Part shown: positions 24,801 to 39,500 of the stretch, one piece after another
Numbering within the stretch: position 1 is the stretch's first letter
Layout: each line of letters starts with the position of its first letter
From: Notolepis coatsorum
Taxonomy: Eukaryota > Chordata > Actinopteri > Aulopiformes > Paralepididae
Direction of reading: 5' to 3'
Assembly: GCA_963971535.1 (NCBI GenBank)
Contig: CAXASK010002185.1
Coordinates: 169,247-233,246 of the forward strand
DNA length: 64,000 nt
The notes under the pieces: generated by a model
The model's input: only the letters and a program-made list of their open reading frames with translations
Databases searched by the model: none
Told to the model about the DNA's origin: nothing
Made by a program: the position numbers and the translations under genes

Positions 24801-26598
24801 TCTGTGCCGACCAACTGGCCCCAGTATTCACTGACATATTTAACCTGTCCTTAGAACAGGCTGTCATCCCCACCTGCCTGAAGAAGTCCACTATTATCCC
24901 TGTACCCAAAAAATCCAAGCCTGCTTGCCTCAACGACTACCGCCCTGTAGCTCTCACCTCCATAGCCATGAAGTGCTTTGAGAAGCTAGTAAAGGGCTAC
25001 ATCTGCTCCTCCCTCCCCATCAACATGGACCCCCTGCAATTTGCATACCGCCCCAACAGGTCCACGGAGGACGCCATAGCCCATGTGCTGCACACAGCAG
25101 CATCACACCTGGACAAGAGGCAGGGGAACTATGTGAGAATGCTATTCATCGACTACAGCTCGGCATTCAATACCATAGTCCCCTCCATACTCATAGCCAA
25201 GCTCAGGGACCTGGGCTTGAACTATGACCTCTGCCAGTGGGTCTTGGACTTCCTGACTGGCAGACCCCAGGTGGTGAGAGCAGGCAACTGCACCTCCTCA
25301 TCCATCACCCTCAACATAGGGGCCCCCCAGGGCTGTGTTCTGAGTCCCCTCCTCTACTCCCTGTACACACACGACTGTGTGGCTCAGCGGAGTAGCAATA
25401 CAATCATCAAATTTGCTGACGACACAGTGGTGGTGGGCCTGATCTCTGCCAACGACGAGAGGGCCTACCTGGAAGAGGTCAAGGTCCTGGCGGGATGGTG
25501 CCAGGAAAACAGCCTCTCCCTGAACGTCAGCAAAACAAAGGAGATGATTGTGGACTTCAGGAGGTCGGGGGTCAGGGACTACAGCCCCCTCAGCATCGAC
25601 GGGGCACCGGTTGAGAGAGTCAACAGCTTTAAGTACCTCGGAGCCTACATATCCGAGGACTTGACATGGACCACACACATTGACAGTGTTGTGAAGAAGG
25701 CACGACAACGCCTCTACTTCCTCAGGCGCCTAAGGAAGTTCCAAGTCAGTCAGAAGATCCTTAAGAACTTCTACTCATGTACAATAGAGAGCATCTTGAC
25801 TGGCAACATCACCTCCTGGTTTGGGAATAGCACTGCACAAGACCGAAGCAGACTACAAAGAGTGACACGTTCAGCCGAACGCACAATTGGAGGGGGGCTC
25901 CCCACCCTCCAGAACATTTACAACAAGCGTTGCAAGGGCAAGGCTAAGAGAATCATTAAAGACTCCAGTCACCCGAACAACTGCCTCTTTGAACTGCTGC
26001 GGTCAGGCAAGCGATACCGGAGTCTCAAGGCGAGCACAGAAAGACTCAGAAGAAGCTTCTATCCCCAGGCCATCAGGCTGCTAAACGAACAATGAACACT
26101 ACACAACAACAACCACCAAAACGCACATAGCACACACATCCACACGCACACACTCACTTTAAACAAACACACTGTAGCACCCACTCCACACACTTTATAG
26201 CACACACCCACTTTAAACAAACACACTGTAGCACCCACTCCCCACACTTTATATTTATATTTATTGATGAAGGATTGCACTACAACTCGTACACCTTACT
26301 GTAAATTGTACCTAAATTGTACCTCATCCCATTTCTGCTTTGCACTATATAGTACTGTACATTAGTACACTGCATAGTATTGTATATTATATGGTAACTC
26401 AGAACATTGTACATATGTCTATACCGAACACTGTGACCTCATTTTCTTCTTCTAAATTACATGCTATACTATGTTATTTGATGTTATTTGATACTATCTT
26501 GTCTTAGCACAGTCTCCGGAGCGAAACAGTAAGAAGCATTTTGTATGAAAGTATTCTGTACTTCTGTATGACAACTATTAAAGAAACTTGAAACTTGA
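21827..26598 (+). mobile_element. LINE-B (CR1/Rex1-like non-LTR element), near complete, split by LINE-A
   Basis: The endonuclease half (about 22140-22800) has LLANVQSIDNKLDDI, LCFTETWL, LGDFNSA and KSDHASIF. The reverse-transcriptase half (24723-26095) has [39 protein letters not shown] and [10 protein letters not shown], ending with stop after RLLNEQ. The 3' UTR ends in ACTTGAAACTTGAAAC, a short TTGAAAC repeat. AACAT flanks both sides (21822-21826 and 26599-26603). An open frame from 21869 runs straight into the inserted LINE-A and stops at 24172, so it is a chimera and not a LINE-B protein. The clade name is from motif style only. Confidence 0.85.
23425..24722 (+). mobile_element. LINE-A, 5' truncated, innermost level of nest
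   Basis: From LHMGKTESILFGSNNKL through the C-terminal HWPL stop (24172), then the 3' UTR and AATAAAGTTTT(CATT)n tail. Almost base-for-base identical to the copy at about 38.98-40.25 kb, so it is young. The host LINE-B sequence flanks it with AGGT on both sides (23415-23418 and 24723-24726), either a short TSD or microhomology. About six extra bases (TTTTAC) lie at the 5' junction. Confidence 0.9.
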
Positions 26599-27289
26599 AA
26601 CATTGGGATGGGAGAAAATCAGAGGAAAATGGAGGGGGAAAAAGATCAATAAATTTAAAAAAAAACTGTGTAGGACTCACTGGCCTAGAACTGCACCCTG
26701 ACTGAGAGGGGGAACTGCGCCCTGAGAGGGAGGTTTGCCCTGGGTGGGAGGTTCAAAGGGTCAAACAGAGAAGGTAAAGACGACTTTGAACTGTTGAACA
26801 GCAATCCAGAACTATTTTATTGCACTGTAAAATATATATATATTTTACTCTATTCTATTCTAATGTCAAGTTAGACCGCGCTCTCAAGATACGACACTGG
26901 GTGCTGAAATCCCATTAAGTATTATATAAAAGAAGCAGTGAAGCCAGACCAGCACTCTCAGGTTCAAAATTTAATGGCAGCCTGAAACAAACATGTTTCG
27001 GAAATATGTATTCCTTCTTCAGTGTTATAGCTTGCCAAACTCTATTCTATTCTACAATTTTATTGCACTGCACTATTGCACTATTTTACTCTGTCTATTT
27101 TATCTTTTTATTGTTTATTTAAAACTGAATCAAACCATAAACTAGGTGGCCTGTTGGGATGTTGGATCCTAATGTGAAAAACTGTGATTTCATATGTCTG
27201 CACTTTATGTGCTCATTTTATGCCTGTCTTTTTTCTGTTGTGAAGCACTTTGAGCTGCAGTTTCTGTATGAAAGGTGCTACAAATAAAG

Positions 27290-27369
<80 letters not shown>

Positions 27370-27390
27370 CTAGTAGTGGCTGAATGTTAT

Positions 27391-27535
27391 CTATGTCATA
27401 TGTCCTGATGAATTGAAAATGGGGGCCCCGGGTGTAAACAAGACGAACGTCTTTCTCTGGTCTGCATCAATTGTATGTACTGTACATTCTGCAATCTGTT
27501 AATAAAGTTTTCGATCAATCAATCAATCAATCTTA
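27391..27535 (+). mobile_element. LINE-A 3' tail, right part (outermost level of nest)
   Basis: Continues the fragment that breaks at 20816: GATGAATTGAAAATGGGGG, AAACAAGACGAACGTCTTTC, ATTCTGCAATCTGTTAATAAAG and a (CAAT)n tail. Confidence 0.8.
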
Positions 27536-27769
27536 TATATATAACCACATTCATTCATGTTCTCCCCCGCGCTCTCTCCCATGATGAGCTCAATGTAACG
27601 CGGAAGTGCAGACAGTGGTCTATAAATCTGTATGTTCTCACCTGTTCACCCGCAGGCCGCCCGCAGCTGAAGTGCAGACATCCAGATTGTAATAAATGTT
27701 CGTAATCAATGTCCCTGCCTTCCCCAAGCAGTAATAGTATCGATCTGTCTCTTCCTGATAAGGTAACCC

Positions 27770-27845
27770 GGAAGTGTCTTCGAGAATTTCTCGAAGACAC
27801 TCTGACGTCACGAGACCGCCGCCATCTTGGTATGGATGGGGGAAA
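27770..27845. promoter_or_regulatory. Candidate promoter: palindrome, CRE and YY1 motifs
   Basis: A perfect 14-bp inverted repeat around one base (AGTGTCTTCGAGAA, 27773-27786, with 27788-27801) is followed by a full CRE, TGACGTCA (27803-27810), and by GCCGCCATCTTG (27818-27829). Read on the minus strand the last is the YY1 motif CAAGATGGCGGC, typical near transcription starts. The palindrome contains two TTCnnGAA pairs, resembling a heat-shock element with unusual spacing. It is one of the few non-repeat patches upstream of naga and could be its first exon or promoter. That link is inference. Confidence 0.4.
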
Positions 27846-28039
27846 CAAACGGATTTCTACTGATCACGTATGCGTTGAGCTCCGTTTTTATTACATGTTT
27901 TATCACATTCTTGTTCATTTCATAACCTTTTCATATAATTTGTTTTGAAAATATTGAGACCAACATGGCATTTCACTATTTCGAAAGCCTTTCTGGTGAT
28001 TCTAAGTGCATGTTTCTTTCCCCCAAAGACAGAAAGTAA

Positions 28040-28178
28040 AAAAGACAGGAAGTTGACTTCGAGACGTCTGCTACATCTATACATTTATTTATACCAGATT
28101 TACAAATACAGTACTGTTTGTGATACAAAAAGCGTCTAAAAACAGTATATACATTTGACGTAGAAACTGTACATTGAT
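28040..28178 (-). mobile_element. LINE-A 3' UTR fragment, reverse
   Basis: Matches the LINE-A 3' UTR on the minus strand (AATGTACAGTTTCTACGTCA, TATATACTGTTTTTAGAC, ATCACAAACAGTACTGTATT). It lacks the terminal tail. Confidence 0.75.
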
Positions 28179-28182
28179 TAAT

Positions 28183-28345
28183 TACCTCGGATGTCAGAAT
28201 AATCAGCAATGTATTGCATTGTTAGCTAGCTAACGTTTGATAATTATATTGGTTGATGTATATTTCCTCAGATAGCTTGTATAGTTTTAATATAGCCTAT
28301 ATAGGCTTAAATATAACTGGCACCAACGTCTGAGGTAACCCGGTG
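28183..28345. repeat. ~160-bp block, also at 40268-40430
   Basis: Shares GCTAGCTAACGTTTGATA, GGTTGATGTATATTTCCT and AGATAGCTTGTATA, in the same order and orientation, with 40268-40430, at roughly 80% identity by eye. Both copies abut LINE-A sequence. Identity unknown. Confidence 0.65.
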
Positions 28346-29222
28346 TTGTCATGTGACTGTTCTGTGTCACGTGATAACAAGACATGGTAGTCTTCATAGT
28401 TCATATCATATCTATGGTTCATGCTATCTGATCTGAGCCATACAGCAGGTGTTTTCTTTCTGTTCTTTTCGTAATCTATTTTGAGTGATGTTTGTATGCT
28501 TTAAATGTGTTTAATAAAAAAATATTATATTATATTAAATATAATATATTTAATTGTCTCTGTAATACAGTATGTTTATATCATTTGAACTGTAGAACTA
28601 CATGCATTCTTTCTTGCTCACTTCTGACTATACATTTTCATTGTAGGCTCACTTTTTTGTTATTGATTTATCTATTTGGAATTTTCAGAGCACTCAGTCA
28701 CCTTATTATTTGCATAAAATGTATTTATTGTTTTCATGTCCCCCTGACCCACATTGTGTAGGCATTTCACTAGAGGTCTCAATGACACTTTGACGTGAAT
28801 GGACATGTGGTGGGCTGTTGCAGGGATCAAACCTGTGACCCTGTGATTACAGATCCGTCTGTCTGACCACCAGACGACCCTGCTGGACCCGGCAGTCTGA
28901 ATCAGTAACTCACTGTCCTGGGAGCTTTAGGAAACACATTTTAATGACACCACCATGGTCACCAGCACAGTCTCAATAAGGTACAATATGTGGGGCATGC
29001 CTGTCTTGATAGTGTAGTATACTACTATAATAGTCTGTGTGTGTATATATATATATATATAACGGATGGTATCGTGAAGCGCAGTCAAGAAGGGCTGGGG
29101 TGAGTAGCGGTGCTATGGGTTAAACTCACTCTCACAACCTCAAAAAAAAAAGACGCATAGACCCATTACTCAGAAGTGAATTCACCTCTTGGTATAGCGG
29201 TCTGTGTTGCTGCCCGCGGTGT
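28346..29222. other. Intergenic, no gene recognised
   Basis: AT-rich sequence. About 28790-28900 resembles a reversed tRNA-like SINE body ('caaacctgtgaccctg'). A TA microsatellite lies at about 29046-29062, followed by AACGGATGG. A matching inverted CAACCGTTA lies at about 29685, so an older element may enclose the MITE at 29223. Confidence 0.4.
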
Positions 29223-29621
29223 CTATATTTTCTACAGCGGAGTTCGGCGATTTGCGAATCTGATTGGCCACTGACGTTTCTGGTCATGTGACATGTGCGC
29301 CCAATAGCCTGACGAGCTGTGTCTTTGCCCATTTCCGCGTCGAACAGCCTGCAAAGCACCTGGCGTTCTATCGCCTAACCCTAACCCTAACCCTAACCTT
29401 AACCAACTTCGAAAGAGTGCCTAAGCTTAACCGTCGGAATCAGGGCAGGCGTTCTATCGTCACGCTCTAAGACAAACTCTAACCTTAACCGACTTTGAAC
29501 GAGCGCCTAAGCCTAACCAGTGTAGAAACTTGCGGTCCCACGATTGGGCGTACGCGTCACATGACCAGAAATGACACTGGCCAATCAGATTCGCAAATCG
29601 CCGAACTCCGTTGTAGAAAAA
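29223..29621. mobile_element. Second copy of the long-TIR MITE with telomere-like core
   Basis: Same inverted ends and body as 11049-11441. Its core reads CCTAACCCTAACCCTAACC, three perfect telomere-type hexamers, compared with a shorter run in the other copy. Confidence 0.8.
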
Positions 29622-29954
29622 TAACAGGCGACCGGCGTTCGACGCCCTGCACTCGGGGCATCGAAGTTTGAGGTGACGTTGTCACAACCGTTACATATAT
29701 ATATATATACATACTGTATAATATAGTAGGGATAAGGCATATCAATATTCTATCACATGTTTTGGTTAACCGAACACAGAGTCATATAGTTCAGAAGTCC
29801 AGTGTGGCCTAGTAGAAGATGTCATGAAAACAGGCCCTACCACATCATCAGTACCTGGCATGATACCTGTCACCCGCCATGTGAACCATTTGTAACTGAC
29901 ACTCATACACTACAGGACATTAGTCTTTATTGTCCCCATGGGCCTCCTTTCCCA

Positions 29955-29958
<4 letters not shown>

Positions 29959-29998
<40 letters not shown>
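29959..29998. repeat. (GT)n/(GC)n microsatellite
   Basis: About 18 GT units followed by GCGCGC. Confidence 0.95.
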
Positions 29999-29999
<1 letters not shown>

Positions 30000-30138
30000 C
30001 AAGCGCATGTCCCATCTCCGGTCTTTACTTTATATACGTTTGATGTTCATTTAATTTTAATTTTAATTTTTTTTATAACAATTAGTGGTCCACATAAACA
30101 AAAAGTTTGGGAACCACTGTGCTAATAAACAGACAGAG

Positions 30139-34121
<3,983 letters not shown>

Positions 34122-34562
34122 GTTCCGTAGGGGACAAGAGACAGACAACTCCCAAGTTCTGTGTCCTCCAGTTGTGTGGCAGGTGGCTCTGTAGTGAGTC
34201 TGGTGGTGTTGGTGAACATGTGTCTCTTCTTGTCCTGCAGTCCTATCTATCTGAACGGTGAACACACCCGACCGTTACCTGTTCTGCCTCATTCTAGCCT
34301 CCATGCAGGTGATCTGATAGAGTCAATCTCTAGGATCACTGGCATCACAAGAGCATTAACATGCGTGTCACTGAGTATCAGTGTTCCTCCACTATCTGTC
34401 ATCTATACACTGGCCCCTCCCTTCCCTGCCTTGCGGGTTTCATCCTGTCATCACTACACCTGCTACACTCCCATTGGCTCTGTGCCGGGAGCAGGTTTGG
34501 AGGGCGGGTCGGTGAACTATTGCTGTTCCACTTTCTCAAAGTGTGTGTGGTTACTAATAGTT

Positions 34563-34645
34563 CCAGTTCAAGTTCAAGTTTCTTTATCGGTTGTCATACA
34601 GAAATACAGAATACTTTGCATGAAATGCTTTTTTCTGTTAGGCAG
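34563..34645 (-). mobile_element. LINE-B 3' tail, reverse
   Basis: Reverse complement of the LINE-B 3' end (ATTCTGTACTTCTGTATGACA, then ACTTGAACTTGAAC in place of the TTGAAAC run). Severely 5' truncated. Confidence 0.8.
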
Positions 34646-35220
34646 AATGTCCATTAAATGTATTGGAAATGTGTGTTTAATTATTCCTGTGTATATTGCA
34701 ATTTGTATAATAATTATTATTATATTATAATTAATGAGGGGGGGGGGGGGGGTTGTATACTTATTTACACTATACAACCTATTTTATTTGGATAATTAAC
34801 ATTTTCATGACCCTTTTCCCCCCGAAGCCAATAAAACATGTTTTGAAGCTGATTAAAGCCAACTGAATGTGATATTGATTCATATCTGATGTTAATTAAA
34901 GGGGCACAATGTTGATTTATTCTGTACATAATTTCACACAAATCCCAAAACTCTAAACAGAGTACACACACATTAATTTTCGCTCGACGGTTATTGAGAA
35001 TCAATTATTTTGAATATGGCCACTAGTGATGTCATCGGGATATTGAATCCTTGTGCTGTGTTAATTACAGCTCCATGAACTGATGTAAATGATATGGTGT
35101 GCCCTAGAGTAGCGGTCGCCAACCTTTTTGAAACTGAGAGCTACTTCAGGGGTACGGAGCAGTACGAAGAGCTACGTGTTTGATACAAACTTCCTGAATA
35201 ACAAAGTTGCACAATGCAGA
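34646..35220. other. Intergenic, no gene recognised
   Basis: AT-rich with a poly-G run at about 34738-34752. About 35105-35215 resembles a fish DNA-element end (GCGGTCGCCAACCTTTTTG). No coding exon was seen. Confidence 0.45.
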
Positions 35221-35225
35221 TAACT

Positions 35226-35605
35226 TTCAGTTTAGCTGGTCGTCCACAGTAATACACATTGGCCGTATTACGGGGAGGGAAACTGAAGGGTGGGGATCGG
35301 GCGTTGTGGACAGCGACTCCTACAGGTCGGTTGGTGCGCCTGCGCAGTAGAATCAAGAAGCGACGGGGGCGGGGCCCCTCCAAAGCCCAGACCCCCGACG
35401 CTGAAAGATCGAGCCGCGCAGGTGGAAAGATGCGACGGCTGTTACCTCGAGTATCGGAGGGGACTCGTGCTATGTATGTCTTAGTCCACATTGCAGCCGG
35501 CTTGTGGGAGGCAAGAAACAACGTTCGAAGACAGGGGAGGGTTGAATTGGACGATATGGAAATTGGGATGGGAGAAAAATAGAAGAAATGGGAGAAAAAA
35601 AAACT
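35226..35605 (+). mobile_element. tRNA-derived SINE lacking head
   Basis: Starts inside the family body (TTTCAGTTTAGCTGGTCGTC) and continues to GGGATGGGAGAAAAATAGA plus poly-A. Several substitutions against the 7.3- and 33-kb copies make it an older copy. Confidence 0.8.
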
Positions 35606-35781
35606 TTTGAACCCTCTAAGCCTACATAGACAAAGTTTCGCCTGGACATAGTGTCATATTTTTTCCAATTCTGAGCTTATTCTTTGAGTCAATATCAAGT
35701 GTTATTATACCTTTTATGATTCAGGGGAACCTACACCTAGGTTCAGTGTAAACTCACCATCATACATTACCTCTGTGTGAG

Positions 35782-36256
35782 GTGGCTGGGTGGCGCAGCG
35801 GACATTGCGCTTGTCACCAACGCAAGAGACACCGGGTTCGACTCCGGCTGTCTGCGTTGCCTCCGGCTTGGGCCGGCAGTCATACTAACTCAATTGGCAG
35901 AGTTAGCGGGTGGAAGTCGATGGGTGGTAATCTGGACGTTGTGGACAGCGACTCCTACAGGTCGGTTGGGGGACACCTGCACAGCAGAGACAGGAAGTGG
36001 CGGGGGCAGTGTGAGCCTCCCACACGTTACACCTCGCCACTGAGAGTCCGCGCTGGCAGGTGAAAAGATGTGACAGGCTGCCTCCTCGTGTATTGGAGGG
36101 AACACGTGATGCAAGGCTTCTATCCTCCCTACAACCGGCCAGTGGGGGGCATATGCGAGCAATGTTCAAGACAGGGGAGGGGAGAATTGGAAACAGCGAA
36201 AAATTGGGATGGGAGAAAAATAGAAAAATACGGAGAAAAAGTGGATACAAAAAAAA
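35782..36256 (+). mobile_element. tRNA-derived SINE, full length, 18-bp TSD
   Basis: Head with A-box TGGCGCAGCGG and B-box GGTTCGACTCC, family body and GGGATGGGAGAAAAAT tail. The duplications at 35764-35781 and 36257-36274 (ACATTACCTCTGTGTGAG) differ at one base, so the insertion is not recent. This is a divergent subfamily compared with the 7.3-kb copy. Confidence 0.88.
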
Positions 36257-36352
36257 ACATTACCTTTGTGTGAGCATACAATATTTGACATTAAAAAAAT
36301 AACACTATAGTTTACCAGGGAATTGTTGTTTCTTTGTTATATAATTTTTGAC

Positions 36353-36535
36353 AGTACCTGGTAGTACAGTACAGTACCTGGTTAAACAGTACAGTTACTG
36401 GTTATACAGTACAGTACCTGGTTATACAGTACCATGGTTAAACAGTACAGTAACTGGTTAAACAGTACAGTAACAGGTTATACAGTACAGTAACTGGTAA
36501 TACAATACAGTACCTGGTAGCAATTCTCTGTAGGT
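36353..36535 (-). repeat. Inverted partial duplicate of rrp15 exon 3 end plus intron-3 minisatellite
   Basis: On the minus strand the first bases (36535-36512) read AAACCTACAGAGAATTGCTA and so on, which is the last 24 bases of rrp15 exon 3. The donor GTACTGTATTGTATTACCAG and about eight ACCAG-TACTGTACTGT units follow. About 56 consecutive bases match 45492-45547 exactly by eye. It ends abruptly at 36535, where LINE-A sequence begins. Confidence 0.9.
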
Positions 36536-39500
36536 TTGACCGTGAGACGCACATACACAACATGCATACAACATATCGACGCCCGATAGCCGGCTAGCTA
36601 GCAGAGCTAACAACAAAAACAACCAGGAACGAGTCCTTTGTTGTCCCAGCACGGCGCGGGACCCGACACCCCCCTCCCCCCTTCTTTGTTGTTCCAACAC
36701 GGCGCGGGACCCGACGCCCCCCTCCCCCCTTCCCACCCACAACAACACAGAGGAACAGATTACAAACGGACAATACTTCGAACCTGCCAACATAAATGAA
36801 ATAACCAACGCCAATGGACTGAACATTTTTCACATTAACATTAACAGCTTAAAAAACAAATTGGATGAAATCAAGCAAATATTCATAAATGGTAAGGCAA
36901 ACATACTGTGCTTCTCAGAAACTAAGCTCGACGATTCTGTAAAAGATCCAGAGATAGAGATTGAGAACTACTCAATAATCAGGAATGATAGGAACAAACA
37001 TGGAGGTGGTGTCTGTATGTACATACACAAGGACACCAAATTCATCAACAGAAATGACCTGAATCATAAATCAATTGAAACTGTATGGGTGGAAATCCTA
37101 TTCGAAAGGGCGAAATCCCTACTGGTTGGCACAGTCTACAGGCCGCCAGATCATAGTGGCTTTTATGATACAATGGATGGGTGTTTAGCTGGAGTTGAGG
37201 ATGTAGACAAAATTCTTATTGGAGACTGGAACACGGATATGCAACGAAAAGATGCACCCGTCTTCAAGGCCTTCAGTAGGTTTTGTGATCTGCATGGCCT
37301 CAGCCAGCTAATCACCCAACCCACACGTGTATGTGAATCAACTCAGACTACCATTGACCTCATTCTGACCTCCGACAAGTCCAAGATCTCAAATAAAGGG
37401 GTTATAGCATGTGGGTTAAGTGATCATTATATGATATTCTGTACCCGAAAAAAACTAAAACAAAAGGCTGGCTGCCACAAAACAGTCACATCTAGAGACC
37501 TCAAAACCTACTCTAGCGAGGCCTTCAACCTTGAACTGGAGAGTCTGGACTGGTCAGATGAACTCAATGGTACACTGGTTGACGAAACATGGCTTGGTTT
37601 CAAAACCAAATTCTCAGCAATACTAAACGACATGGCCCCCCTAAGAACCACCAGGGTAAAAAATCGCGCTGAGCCGTGGATGCACTCCGAAATACTGGCC
37701 GCTATGAAAACCAGAGACAAAAAATGCTCTGAGTTTCGTAAAAGTCAGTCAAAGCTTACTAAAAGCACGAGCAGTGAACTCCAAGCCCACGTGACTGAAC
37801 TCAAACTAGAAAGAAACAGACTAAGAAACGACGTAAACTCCATGATCAAAACTGCAAAAAAGAATTTCATCAATGACAAAACTGAGGAAAACAAAAACAA
37901 ACCACGTGAACTTTGGAAATTACTCAATAATCAACTAGGATGCAGTAAAAAACTTAAAACCAGATTCTCAAACATAAACATAAAAACTGACAACACGCTC
38001 ATCACAGACAAGCTGGATGTAGCCAATTACTTAAACATTTTCTTCACAAACATAGCCACAACACTGGTAAACAAACTACCCTCCCACTCAGGGCTTTATG
38101 GGGTAGAACACATAGTAGCTTTCTACAAAAACCTAGGGGTCCGCAAGGACGACTTCAAGCTGGAAACGGTAACAACAGATGAGGTACTCAATAAACTGAG
38201 CGCCCTCCAACCTAACAAGGCCACTGGCCATGACAACATCCCCTCCAAATTCCTCAGAGACTCAGCAGCCGCCATCACACCAATCATCACACACATAATA
38301 AACCTCTCCATAAAACAGGGACACGTCCCCAAGGACTTCAAAATTGCGAGGGTGACCCCTCTGCACAAAAAGGGCAGCAAATTAGACCCAGGCAACTACC
38401 GCCCTGTTTCTATTCTCACCTCCATCTCGAAAGTCATGGAAAAAATAGTCTACGAACAGGTCGAAAAGTACCTAGCGGAAAAAAATCTAATCTACGAATT
38501 CCAATCTGGCTTCAGAACATCCCACTCCACTGACACATGCCTTCTCTATTTGAATGACCACATCAAACAAGAGGTGGACGCAGGCAAATACTGCGGCATG
38601 GTCATGCTGGACCTACAAAAGGCCTTTGACACGGTCAATCACTCCATTCTGATTGACAAGCTAAAAGCAATTGGTTTTGATAGTCTATCAGTGAGCTGGA
38701 TGCAATCCTACCTTGAGGGGAGGGAACAGATGGTGGAGGTAAACGGTACCCTATCCCCCCCCCTCACAGTGAGCTGTGGTGTTCCACAAGGAAGCATACT
38801 AGGACCGCTACTGTTCCTAATTTATGCAAATGACATGTCGTCAGCTTGTGACTGCAACTTGTTCCTGTTTGCGGACGACTCAGCCCTGCTGGTCTCTGAC
38901 AAGAACAAGTTACAGGTTGAAAAAACCCTCAGCTCGGAACTAGGCAGAATCTGCATATGGCTCGCTGATAACAAACTATCATTACACATGGGCAAAACAG
39001 AGTCCATTCTCTTCGGTTCAAATAACAAACTCAGCAAGACCGACGGCTTCTCAGTTACAGTGGGTGACAATATTGTCACAAGGAAAGATGAAATTACCTA
39101 CCTGGGGTCCATCCTAGAGGCTAATCTCTCCTGTGACAAAATGGCATCCAATGTAATAAAAAAAGTCAACCAACGAACTCGATTCTTGTACCGGATCTCC
39201 TCTCTGGTAAACAAGAACACCCTGAAGACTCTGGCAGGAGCACTCATTCAGGGGTACTACGACTATGCTTGCACCTCATGGTACCAAAGCACCTCAAAGG
39301 CGCTAAAAACAAAATTACAAACATCTCAAAACAAACTGGTCAGACTACTGCTTGACCTTACTCCTAGAACCCACCTCACCCCTGCCCACTTCGACAACCT
39401 AGGATGGCTTAGAGTAGACGACAGAGTACAACAACTTGCAATGGGCCTGGTCTACAAGATACACTACACGACCAAGGTACCCATGTACATGTCAAAATAC

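Larger units (their letters stand above)
21421..26664 (+). mobile_element. tRNA-derived SINE split by LINE-B; 12-bp TSD
   Basis: The head CTGGCGTAGCGGAGATTGCG and body occupy 21421-21826. The tail (GGGATGGGAGAAAAT and A-rich) resumes at 26599-26664. The duplication ACTGTGTAGGAC is exact on both sides (21409-21420 and 26665-26676). LINE-B lies inside at the family's conserved CGACTAACATTGGGATGGG motif. Confidence 0.9.
20817..27390 (+). mobile_element. L2-type LINE (family C), 5' truncated, split by SINE/LINE nest
   Basis: The left part (20817-21420) encodes the RT C-terminus, nearly the same as the minus-strand copy at 16.7-17.75 kb. The right part (26677-27390) is the 3' UTR ending CACTTTGAGCTGCAG, AAATAAAGTTTATTATT and a long (ATT)n run (about 27290-27369). 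After the (ATT)n both this copy and the naga-proximal one continue with a near-identical ~20-bp stretch containing TGGCTGAATGTTATCTA. Confidence 0.85.

Noticed and set aside
24725-26095. 456-codon reverse-transcriptase frame as a host gene
   Set aside because: It is the RT half of LINE-B, separated from its endonuclease by the inserted LINE-A.
29040-29700. A larger element with AACGG/CCGTT ends enclosing the second long-TIR MITE
   Set aside because: The inverted match is only about 8 bases beside AT repeats; too weak to define an element.
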